From assembly GCF_945873775.1 (NCBI RefSeq), contig NZ_CAMCEC010000004.1, forward strand, positions 1-64,000: 64,000 nt of DNA, written 5' to 3'. Of this stretch, positions 48,129 to 56,167 are shown in pieces. Position 1 is the first letter of the stretch. Every line of letters starts with the position of its first letter. Both the position numbers and the translations under genes were made by a program. Source of the DNA: an uncultured Treponema sp. (GTDB taxonomy: Bacteria; Spirochaetota; Spirochaetia; Treponematales; Treponemataceae). Below the pieces are notes generated by a model. That model was not told where the DNA came from and did no database searches. It saw nothing but the letters and a program-made list of their open reading frames with translations.

Positions 48129-50075
48129 ATGAAAAAGACTTTGAAAATTGCAACGCTTTCAACTTTGATTATGGGCTTTTTTGCAAGCGTTGCTTCAGCA
48201 AAAGATATTTCTACATATATAAATGAAGCAGTTAAAGAAGTTACAGAAAATCAAATCTACAGCGAAAAGCAGGCTGATTCCTTATGGTGGAAGACGAACG
48301 AGCGTGAAATGGTTTTGACTCCTATCGAGGAATACGATGACCTTGGCGATAGCTTCTATGAATCAAAACTGTGGAAAGATGACTCCCTTTATATCACAAG
48401 GTTGCTTGTTGATTATCCTTCAGCTACTGCCAGCTATTTGCATCAGATATATAATGGGAGATATGACTGCCTTAGAAATGTCAGAGAGGTTTGGCTTAGT
48501 CCCCAAGTTGACGCCTGGGCTTTCATAGATGAGTTGCAGGATGAGTTTGTTGAAGAGGAATATCGGGCAGGAACTAAAGGCGACTTTATAAAATACAAAG
48601 ATAGATTATGGTTTGACAGCGGCATGATGAACGGCTCTTGCACTATTTATGTGCCTGAAAGCGAATTGCCAAAAGGTCTTTTAAGCTACAGTTCAAAGCC
48701 TTTGTCGCCTGTATATTTTGTGAAAGTTTATTCTGGAGATGTGTACGAGGCGTTCAAAAAAGGGGACTCTGCCGCAAGAGAATGGTGTCCGGGGCACGTC
48801 TATACTGGAAAAGCATATACTGCAAGCCGCATGAAGCAGCACATGACTTGCCAACAGCCAAACGAGTGGTATTATTCTTGCAAATGGTGCGGAAAGTGCG
48901 AGTACAATCCAAAGCACACTTTCTCGGACGGTGTGCCTAAGTCTCCTGTCCACGACTTTGCAAGGTTTGACATTTCCGACAAGAACTTTGCAGGCACAAA
49001 CAAGCAGGGAGAAAAAGTCTACTATATTTCATGCAGATGGTGCGGCATTAACAAGCGCGATTCTGACTTGTCTGATTTTACATACGAGTATTTCCGTTAT
49101 AACACAGGCCACAAGGATTCCCCGGAAGTTAGAGCGGCATACAATATGTACATGGAGCAGAAGAAGGACAGCTGGAAAAAAGGCGGCACAAACTACGAAA
49201 TGGCTTTGGATGTTTCAACAAAAGTCAATTTAAATCCGTGGTCTTTTGCAGTTTCAAAAAGCAAGGACGTAAAAGCAAAGATAAGCGAAAATGCTCAAGA
49301 CGGAGTTTACTGGGCGGCACGAAACGGATTGGTGGACGAATCTGTTCTAGGCGATGACTTTACAAAGCCTCTTACACGATTGCAGGCCAGCGCAATTGCG
49401 GTAACTCTTGCGGAAAAACTTTCGGGCAAGTCAGTTTCATCTGCAAAATCAAAGACATATTCCGACACAAAAAATAAATACGCTCTAAAAGCGGCTGGGG
49501 CTGGAATTTACGGCGGAGCTTCGGACGGGAAATTTAATCTGGATGGCATAGTTGACCGCCAGCAGCTTGCAACTTTCTTTTATCAGGCTTTGATGTACGC
49601 AAAAAAGAATAAAAATGTCCGCTACACGCCTTATGAGTCAAAGCTCGCTCGGTATTCAGACAATGCAGAGATTGCAGACTGGGCAAAAGAAGCGGCGGCT
49701 TTTATGGACGCTCTTGGTCTTGTTGAAGGCTCAAGCAACACAAAATTTTCACCAGAAGAAACATTGACTATTGAGCAGGCTTTGGCAATAGCAAACAACA
49801 GCCTTGACGCGCCGAATATCGGCTGGTATCAGAGCGGTCCGTCAAATACTGACAAGCTCGGATTCTCTAATTCTACAAATGACTTTCAGGCACAAAACTG
49901 TGGTGTCCCAACTTTGCTTGAATACCGAAATTATGAACGCTTTTGGCGGCCTGTTGCTATGCCAGAAGTTCCGGCCGCAGCTTCAATATTGGAAAGATTT
50001 GCAATACTCGACCCATACACAAACGATCGGCTTTATGTGAAGAAAATCAACTTTTTTGCAGTAAAGGCGGATTAG
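48129..50075 (+). CDS. exported protein with paired CxxC motifs and C-terminal SLH-like repeats
   Basis: Signal peptide; 'CKWCGKCEYNPKHTF' and 'CRWCGINKRD'; SLH-like 'YWAARNGLVDESVLGDDFTKPLTRLQASAIAVTLAEKL', 'AAGAGIYGGASDGKFNLDGIVDRQQLATFFYQAL', 'AAAFMDALGLVEGSSNTKFSPEETLTIEQALAIA'. Confidence 0.78.
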   Translation: MKKTLKIATLSTLIMGFFASVASAKDISTYINEAVKEVTENQIYSEKQADSLWWKTNEREMVLTPIEEYDDLGDSFYESKLWKDDSLYITRLLVDYPSATASYLHQIYNGRYDCLRNVREVWLSPQVDAWAFIDELQDEFVEEEYRAGTKGDFIKYKDRLWFDSGMMNGSCTIYVPESELPKGLLSYSSKPLSPVYFVKVYSGDVYEAFKKGDSAAREWCPGHVYTGKAYTASRMKQHMTCQQPNEWYYSCKWCGKCEYNPKHTFSDGVPKSPVHDFARFDISDKNFAGTNKQGEKVYYISCRWCGINKRDSDLSDFTYEYFRYNTGHKDSPEVRAAYNMYMEQKKDSWKKGGTNYEMALDVSTKVNLNPWSFAVSKSKDVKAKISENAQDGVYWAARNGLVDESVLGDDFTKPLTRLQASAIAVTLAEKLSGKSVSSAKSKTYSDTKNKYALKAAGAGIYGGASDGKFNLDGIVDRQQLATFFYQALMYAKKNKNVRYTPYESKLARYSDNAEIADWAKEAAAFMDALGLVEGSSNTKFSPEETLTIEQALAIANNSLDAPNIGWYQSGPSNTDKLGFSNSTNDFQAQNCGVPTLLEYRNYERFWRPVAMPEVPAAASILERFAILDPYTNDRLYVKKINFFAVKAD

Positions 50076-50102
50076 TTTGCAAGCATAATGAGAGTATGTG
50101 TA

Positions 50103-50137
50103 TCATTCTAATGATGTGGTGTGCGCCATTAGAATGA
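50103..50137. repeat. hairpin related to the dispersed family (long loop)
   Basis: TCATTCTAATG-N13-CATTAGAATGA perfect 11-bp stem. Confidence 0.55.
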
Positions 50138-50199
50138 CGCAGAGTGTATCAGCATAATGAATTTGTGTGATAAAATGGAATGTACAGAAATCCTGCATG

Positions 50200-50227
50200 G
50201 ATTCCCTTGTCAAGCAAGGGAATGACA
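50200..50227. repeat. dispersed hairpin-element copy
   Basis: GATTCCCTTG-TCAAG-CAAGGGAATGACA. Confidence 0.75.
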
Positions 50228-50264
50228 AATAACAGTCTATCATTGCCATGCCAGACTAGCTTTT

Positions 50265-50308
50265 TGTCATTGCCGGAGTTGCCCTTTGTCATTGCCTTGC
50301 TTGCCTTT
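50265..50308. repeat. two 22-bp tandem half-copies of the hairpin left arm
   Basis: TGTCATTGCCGGAGTTGCCCTT / TGTCATTGCCTTGCTTGCCTTT, followed in phase by the full hairpin at 50309. Confidence 0.6.
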
Positions 50309-50399
50309 TGTCATTATCTAGCTTGACTAGATAATCCCCTGCAATCTTTCTTTTCATTGTGCATTTCTTTTTAAAGTGGTAGAATGGCGCATTATGAAA
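50303..50399 (+). repeat. 97-bp direct repeat, right copy
   Basis: Matches 46845-46941; hairpin differs by a paired C-G to T-A exchange. Confidence 0.85.
50357..50385 (+). promoter_or_regulatory. promoter abutting the murE start codon
   Basis: TTGTGC-N17-TAGAAT, 8 nt before ATG 50394. Confidence 0.65.
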
Positions 50400-52100
50400 A
50401 AGAATTTGTGCGCGCTTTTGAAGTCGCTTGGCTCGGAAGATACTGATTATAAGATTGTGGCGGAAGACGGAATTTCTTCCCCAAAGAATACAGATATTTG
50501 CATAGAAGGTCTTGCTTTTGACAGCCGGGATGTAAAAGAAAACTATTTGTTTTTTGCTTTGCCCGGAACTCATACAACTGGCAACAAGTTTATAGCACAG
50601 GCTGTTTCTTGCGGGGCTGGCGCAGTTGTTTTTCAGGATGAAATCACGCAGGAAGAGCAGTCGCAAATCAAGGCGGCTTTGGCATCCTCTTCAAAAAATG
50701 TTGTGTTTGTAAAAGTTCCTTCTGCCCGGTTTGCAATGTCGCCTGTAAGCTCGTGCTTTTATGACAATCCTTCTTCAAAACTTGTTGTCTACGGAGTTAC
50801 AGGAACGGAAGGTAAGTCTTCCACAGTTTCGTTTATATGGCAGTTCTTGCGCCTGAACGGAATCATGGCGGGCTTTATTTCCACAGTTCAGTATTCGCTT
50901 GGAGGAGACGCCATAGATAATCCGCAGCACCAGACAACCCCGGAATCTCCTATTGTTCAGCGCGAGCTTTACGAGATGGTTTGCAACGGATGCACTCACG
51001 CTGTTGTAGAATCTTCCAGCCACGGCTTGAGTAAAAAACTAAACAGGCTTGGCGATGTTCTTTTTGACTGTGCTGTTTTTATGAATGTTACGCTTGAGCA
51101 TCTGGAATTCCACGGGACTTACGAGCAGTACAAAAGCGATAAAGCAAATTTGTTCCGCGCATTGGATTTGCATAATCACGAAAAAACAATTGCCGGTGTT
51201 GCAACAAAAGTTCCTGCGTTTGGCGTTGTGAACTTGGAAGATCCTGCGGCATCTTATTTTGCTTCCTGCACCAAGCACAAAACTATAGGATTCACTACGG
51301 AAGGAAAGGCAGGCAAGCAGGCTGCTTTGGGGCTTTCATCTCCTCCGCTTCCAGAAATTCCAAAAGACATGCCGTACTTTTCGTGTAGAAATATAGCTTC
51401 GGCAAGATTCGGGCTTGCGTTTAGCATTCACCGTTTTGAAACCCACGATTCACTCAACAACGAAAATTCTGTTGTCCATGTAAAGGCTTCTGTTCCGGGA
51501 GCATTCAATGCGTACAATATAACCGCCGCGATTTTGGCTGTGCACGGAACAACCGGCATTTCAATAGAAAAACTTGCTTTGTGCGCGCAAAAACTTACAA
51601 GCGTAAAAGGCCGCATGACTGTAATTGATGAAGGTCAGCCTTTTGAAGTGATTGTGGACTATGCCCATACGCCTTCGAGTTTTGAGACAATTTTTCCGCC
51701 TGTAAAAAACCGCTCCATGGGCAAGATGATTTGCGTGTTCGGCTCTGGCGGTGAACGCGACACAACAAAGCGTCCTCTTCAAGGTGAAATTGCCGCCCGC
51801 TTCTGCGACACTGTTATTCTTACAGATGAAGATCCGCGCAAGGAAGACAGAATGGCGATTATTGAACAGATTGCTTTGGGCGCAAGAAAAGAAGGCAAAA
51901 AAGACAACTTGGATTTGTTCCTTGTTCCAGACCGTCCGCAGGCAATCAGAAAAGCGTTCAGCATGGCAAAGGAAAACGACATTGTGCTTCTTCTTGGAAA
52001 AAGCCATGAAAATTCTATAATTTACGCCGACAATGCTATAAAGTACGATGAAATTTCAGAAGCAAAGAAAGCTTTAAAAGAAATGAGGTTTGCAAAATGA
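50394..52100 (+). CDS. murE: UDP-N-acetylmuramoyl-tripeptide synthetase, MurE family
   Basis: 'VYGVTGTEGKSSTVSFIWQFLRLNG', 'HAVVESSSHGLSKKL', 'VDYAHTPSSFETIF', 'LTDEDPRKED'. Confidence 0.92.
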   Translation: MKKNLCALLKSLGSEDTDYKIVAEDGISSPKNTDICIEGLAFDSRDVKENYLFFALPGTHTTGNKFIAQAVSCGAGAVVFQDEITQEEQSQIKAALASSSKNVVFVKVPSARFAMSPVSSCFYDNPSSKLVVYGVTGTEGKSSTVSFIWQFLRLNGIMAGFISTVQYSLGGDAIDNPQHQTTPESPIVQRELYEMVCNGCTHAVVESSSHGLSKKLNRLGDVLFDCAVFMNVTLEHLEFHGTYEQYKSDKANLFRALDLHNHEKTIAGVATKVPAFGVVNLEDPAASYFASCTKHKTIGFTTEGKAGKQAALGLSSPPLPEIPKDMPYFSCRNIASARFGLAFSIHRFETHDSLNNENSVVHVKASVPGAFNAYNITAAILAVHGTTGISIEKLALCAQKLTSVKGRMTVIDEGQPFEVIVDYAHTPSSFETIFPPVKNRSMGKMICVFGSGGERDTTKRPLQGEIAARFCDTVILTDEDPRKEDRMAIIEQIALGARKEGKKDNLDLFLVPDRPQAIRKAFSMAKENDIVLLLGKSHENSIIYADNAIKYDEISEAKKALKEMRFAK

Positions 52101-53227
52101 ATGTAGTTTTAATATACGGTGGAAAATCCGGCGAGCATGAAATTTCACTTTTGTCATGCGCATCTGTAATCAGAAATATCAGCGCAAAGCACAACGTTTC
52201 TCTCATTTCAATTTCCAAAGGCGGAAAATGGTATCTTGAGGACAATTCAGTTTTTGAGGAAGTAAGAAACAACCCGGAAGCCGCTCTTTGTGTGCATGAA
52301 GATGAAAGCCGCGAAGTAAAAGTTTCGTTCGGGCGCGGAAAAGACAATGTGTTTTTTGCCTGCGGAAATTATATTCCGTGCGATGTTGTGTTTCCTGTTC
52401 TGCATGGAACTTACGGCGAGGACGGAACTGTTCAGGGCGTGTTTGAAATGGCTGGCGTTCCTTTTGTTGGCTGCGGTGTTTTGGCTTCAAGCGTGGCAAT
52501 GGACAAGGAAACTACAAAAATTCTTTTAAAGAACGCAGGAATTCCTGTTGTTCCGTATATGTGCCTTTCAAGAAGCCAGATAAATTCAAGTTCTCTTTAC
52601 GACAAGCTGATTGAAGAGGCGGTTGAAAAACTTGAATTTCCGCTTTTTGTAAAGCCGTGCGCCGCAGGTTCAAGTGACGGAGCAAGCCTTGCCCGGAATA
52701 AAAAAGAGCTTTCGTTTGCGCTCATGGAAGCATTCAGCTGGGATAACAAAGTTCTTATTGAAAAGGCGATTGACGCGCGTGAAGTTGAATGCTCTGTAAC
52801 AGGAAACTCTGTAACGGCGACTTCGGAAACTGACTGCACGCTTTTAAAGGCTTACGGTCCTGGTGAAATCGTTCCAAAGCATGATTTTTATGACTACGAT
52901 GCAAAATACAATGATCCGGATGGTGCAGAACTAAAAATTCCCGCTCTTCTTTCAGATGACAAGCTTGAGTTTATAAGGGAAACTGCAAAAAAAGCGTATT
53001 CTGCAATAAACGCATCTGGCTTGAGCCGCGTGGATTTTTTTGTAGACCGCAAGACTGGCGAAATTTACCTGAACGAAATAAATACAATTCCTGGCTTTAC
53101 AAAAATCAGTATGTTCCCAAAGATGTGCGCTGCGGACGGCTTGGAATATTCTGAACTTATTGATTATCTTCTTGAAGAAGGAATTGAAAGTTTCAAGGCA
53201 AAACAGAGCCTTTGCACTTCAAGATAA
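52097..53227 (+). CDS. ddl: D-alanine--D-alanine ligase
   Basis: 'VVLIYGGKSGEHEISLLSCASV', 'VFPVLHGTYGEDGTVQGVFEMAGVPFVGCGVLASSVAMDK', 'YLNEINTIPGFT'. Confidence 0.96.
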   Translation: MNVVLIYGGKSGEHEISLLSCASVIRNISAKHNVSLISISKGGKWYLEDNSVFEEVRNNPEAALCVHEDESREVKVSFGRGKDNVFFACGNYIPCDVVFPVLHGTYGEDGTVQGVFEMAGVPFVGCGVLASSVAMDKETTKILLKNAGIPVVPYMCLSRSQINSSSLYDKLIEEAVEKLEFPLFVKPCAAGSSDGASLARNKKELSFALMEAFSWDNKVLIEKAIDAREVECSVTGNSVTATSETDCTLLKAYGPGEIVPKHDFYDYDAKYNDPDGAELKIPALLSDDKLEFIRETAKKAYSAINASGLSRVDFFVDRKTGEIYLNEINTIPGFTKISMFPKMCAADGLEYSELIDYLLEEGIESFKAKQSLCTSR

Positions 53228-53251
53228 AAAAGTAAAATTGGGAGGAGAAAA

Positions 53252-54853
53252 ATGCCGCATATTTATCCGCATGGATGTTATTTTAATTCGCTTGATGAAA
53301 TAAAGGGCAAAAAAATTACCATAATGGGGCTTGGTCTTAACGGCGGCGGGGAAGCTTGCGTCCGCTTTTTTTTAAGGCATGGAGCTTTTGTTACCGTTAC
53401 CGACATGAAGACTGCTGAACAGCTTGCGCCCACACTTGAATCTCTTGCAAAAGACAGGTTTCTTGACAAGTCCAGGCTTCGCTTTGTATTAGGCGGACAT
53501 AATATTGAAGATTTTTCCAATGCAGACTGCGTTATAAAAAATCCCGGCGTAAAAATTGAAGGCAATAAATTTCTTGCAGCTGCAAAATCAATTGAAACGG
53601 ACATCAGCATTTTTTTGCGCTTTACAAAAGCTCCTATAATTGCAGTTACAGGAAGCAAGGGAAAATCCAGCACAGTTAGCGCGCTTTCCTACGGACTGAA
53701 TCAGGCTGGCTTTAAGTGCTTCTTAGGCGGAAACATTACTGTAAGCCCGCTTTCGTTTCTTGAAAAAACAGACGGAACTACTCCTGTTGTGCTTGAACTT
53801 TCTAGCTGGCAGCTTGCGGATTTGCGCGGAAGAAAACTTTTAAAGCCAAAAATTTCTATAATCACAAAGATTGTTCCAGACCACCAGAACTGGTACGGCG
53901 ACATGGACAGCTACGTGGAAGACAAAAAACTGATTTTTGTTGACCAAGATAAAAACGATTTTACAATCCTTGACTTTGATGAAGACAACTACCTTAAAGA
54001 AACTGCTTGTCCAAAAAGAGGCTGCCGTTGCTGGGGCGATTTATTTGCAAGCGAGACAAAAGCCAAAGTTCTTAGATACAGCAAGGCTCTTTTGCCAAAA
54101 GGTGTTTTTGGAGCTTACTTGGAAAAAAGCGGTTCTTCCTATAAAGGCGTTGCTCGTGTTCCTTCAGAATTTGTAAAGCCTAGCTTAAAGGAAAAGATTG
54201 TTCTTGAAGAAGTTGTAATGGAAAGTCTGCAAGTTCCGGGCGAGCACATGAGAGCAAACGTTTTGAATGCCAGTCTTGCAATGTATCTTATGGGAGTTGC
54301 TCCGGCTCAAATTTGCACCGTGATGGGACAGTGGAAAGGAATTCCTCACCGCCTTGAAAAGTTCTACGACTGGAAAAGCCCTTCCGACGGACGCAAGGTT
54401 ATCTTTTACAATGACAGCTGCTCAACAGTTCCAGAAGCGTGCGCGGCGGCAAGCCAGTCATTTGATCAGCGTGTTGTTCTTATTGCTGGCGGAACAGATA
54501 AAGGTCTGGACTTTCTTCCGCTTGCAAGATGCCTTGATCCTGAAAACAACACAAAGTTTCCGCCTTACGAAATCTATTTGCTTTCCGGCAGTGGAACAGA
54601 CAAACTTGTTTCCATGCTTGATGAGCGCGGTGTAAAATATGAAGGCCCGTTCGATTCTTTGCAGATTCTTCTTGATGTTCTTAAAACCTGCCTTATGTCT
54701 GAAAACGCAAGCCGAAACTATGGCGAAGTTTTTTCGGACACCTGGCTGCCAGTAGTCTTTTCTCCGGGCGCAACTTCATTTGGAATGTTCTTAAACGAAT
54801 TTGACCGCGGCGACAAGTTTAAATCCCTTGTAAAGTCAATATTTCAGGAATAA
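53252..54853 (+). CDS. murD: UDP-N-acetylmuramoylalanine--D-glutamate ligase
   Basis: 'ITIMGLGLNGGGEACVRFFLRHGAFVTVTDMK', 'AVTGSKGKSSTVSAL', 'LELSSWQLADLRG', 'YNDSCSTVPEACAAA'. Confidence 0.93.
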   Translation: MPHIYPHGCYFNSLDEIKGKKITIMGLGLNGGGEACVRFFLRHGAFVTVTDMKTAEQLAPTLESLAKDRFLDKSRLRFVLGGHNIEDFSNADCVIKNPGVKIEGNKFLAAAKSIETDISIFLRFTKAPIIAVTGSKGKSSTVSALSYGLNQAGFKCFLGGNITVSPLSFLEKTDGTTPVVLELSSWQLADLRGRKLLKPKISIITKIVPDHQNWYGDMDSYVEDKKLIFVDQDKNDFTILDFDEDNYLKETACPKRGCRCWGDLFASETKAKVLRYSKALLPKGVFGAYLEKSGSSYKGVARVPSEFVKPSLKEKIVLEEVVMESLQVPGEHMRANVLNASLAMYLMGVAPAQICTVMGQWKGIPHRLEKFYDWKSPSDGRKVIFYNDSCSTVPEACAAASQSFDQRVVLIAGGTDKGLDFLPLARCLDPENNTKFPPYEIYLLSGSGTDKLVSMLDERGVKYEGPFDSLQILLDVLKTCLMSENASRNYGEVFSDTWLPVVFSPGATSFGMFLNEFDRGDKFKSLVKSIFQE

Positions 54854-54869
54854 AACTATTAAAAACTGG

Positions 54870-55024
54870 AGGAATACTTTCTAAGAGGCTAAGTAATATT
54901 TCCTAAGAGCCGTAGAGATACTTTCTAAGACCCTTAGGAATACTCACTCAGGGGCTTAGGAATATTCACTTAGGGCTTTAGGAATACTCACTTCAGGTCT
55001 TAGGAAGTATTCCTTCAGAATTAG
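54870..55024. repeat. tandem array of seven 21-23-bp units
   Basis: Units such as AGGAATACTCACTCAGGGGCTT, AGGAATATTCACTTAGGGCTTT and AGGAATACTCACTTCAGGTCTT in direct succession. Confidence 0.8.
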
Positions 55025-55059
55025 ATAAAGCATGTCTGGTTAAGGAGAGGAGTACAATA

Positions 55060-55194
55060 TTGACTAAAACAAAAGAGAATGATGTCATCGACCAGTTACT
55101 GGACAGAATTGATTTCCATGGGATGACAGCAGAAGAGTTGGCAGGAGAAAACGGTCTGCTTAAGAAACTAGCAAGCCGTTTTTTAGGATTTTGA
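55060..55194 (+). pseudogene. N-terminal remnant of an IS256-family transposase
   Basis: TTG start with GGAGAGG SD; LTKTKENDVIDQLLDRIDFHGMTAEELAGENGLLKKLASRFLGF*; 'GENGLLKKL' is typical of the IS256 transposase N-terminus, then the frame ends. Confidence 0.7.
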
Positions 55195-55198
55195 TAAA

Positions 55199-55234
55199 TC
55201 CAAAATAAAAAATCCCGCGCTTAATGCGGGATTT
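55199..55234 (-). terminator. Rho-independent terminator of purC
   Basis: Minus strand AAATCCCGC-N7-GCGGGATTT then TTTATTTTGG. Confidence 0.8.
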
Positions 55235-55254
55235 ACATTTATTCTGCTCGAAAA

Positions 55255-56100
55255 TTATTTATGACAAATCTTTTCTTCACATTCCTTGTAGATTGCGCTT
55301 GTCTTAGCAACAACGTCTGCAGGAATTTCCTTGATGTTCGGGTCGCCTGCAAGGTTGTTTTCCTTCAGCCAGTCGCGGATAAACTGCTTGTCGTAAGAAG
55401 CTGGGCTTCCGCCAACCTTGTATTTGCTTAAATCCCAGAAGCGGCTTGAATCTGGAGTTAAAACTTCATCTCCAAGAACAAGCTCGCCGTTTTCGTCCAA
55501 GCCGAATTCAAATTTTGTATCAGCGATTATAATTCCGTTCTTGTATGCGTGCTCGTAGCATTTCTTGTAGATTGCAAGGGCAGCTTTTTCAATCTTTGTT
55601 CCAAGCTCTTCGCCTAAGTCTTTTTTCATGTAATCCAAAGTTACGTTTATGTCGTGTCCTTCCGCCGCTTTTGTGGAAGGAGTTACAATCGGCTCGTCAA
55701 GTTTTTCTGCCTGCTGGTATTCTTTTTCAAACTTGTGGCCAAGGAACGGCTCGCCTTTTTTGTAGGCTTCGTACATTGAACCGAACATATATCCGCGTAC
55801 AATCACTTCGTAAGGAATCATCTTAAGTTTTTTTACAAGAATTGTTCTTCCTTCAAATTCAGGCTTCTGGAATTCAGCCGGCATATCTTTTAAATTTGAA
55901 GAAATCATGTGGTTTTTTACAATGTCTTTTGTGTAGTCAAACCAGAAATTCGCAAGAGCGTTCAAAACCTTGCCTTTGTCTGTAATCATAGTTGGAAGAA
56001 TCACATCAAATGCGCTGATTCGGTCTGTTGTAACAATGACCATTCTTCCATCTTCCAAATCGTAAACTTCTCGGACTTTTCCGCTAGCATATTTTTTCAT
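55255..56100 (-). CDS. purC: phosphoribosylaminoimidazole-succinocarboxamide synthase
   Basis: 'ASGKVREVYDLEDGRMVIVTTDRISAFDVILPTMITDKGKVLNALANFWF', 'EVIVRGYMFGSMYEAYKKGE'. Confidence 0.96.
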   Translation of the reverse strand: MKKYASGKVREVYDLEDGRMVIVTTDRISAFDVILPTMITDKGKVLNALANFWFDYTKDIVKNHMISSNLKDMPAEFQKPEFEGRTILVKKLKMIPYEVIVRGYMFGSMYEAYKKGEPFLGHKFEKEYQQAEKLDEPIVTPSTKAAEGHDINVTLDYMKKDLGEELGTKIEKAALAIYKKCYEHAYKNGIIIADTKFEFGLDENGELVLGDEVLTPDSSRFWDLSKYKVGGSPASYDKQFIRDWLKENNLAGDPNIKEIPADVVAKTSAIYKECEEKICHK

Positions 56101-56167
56101 GTCGAACCTCTTGGCTTTATTCTATAGAATGCTTTTATTATAAATCTTTTGTTGATTTGAATTCAAG

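Noticed and set aside
48129-50075. Treating the SUMF1 plus SLH-like pair as a diversity-generating-retroelement target
   Set aside because: SUMF1/FGE-like folds can be DGR targets, but I see no reverse transcriptase, template repeat or Avd-like gene in the window.
54870-55024. CRISPR array at the 22-bp repeats
   Set aside because: Direct tandem units with no spacers and no cas genes.
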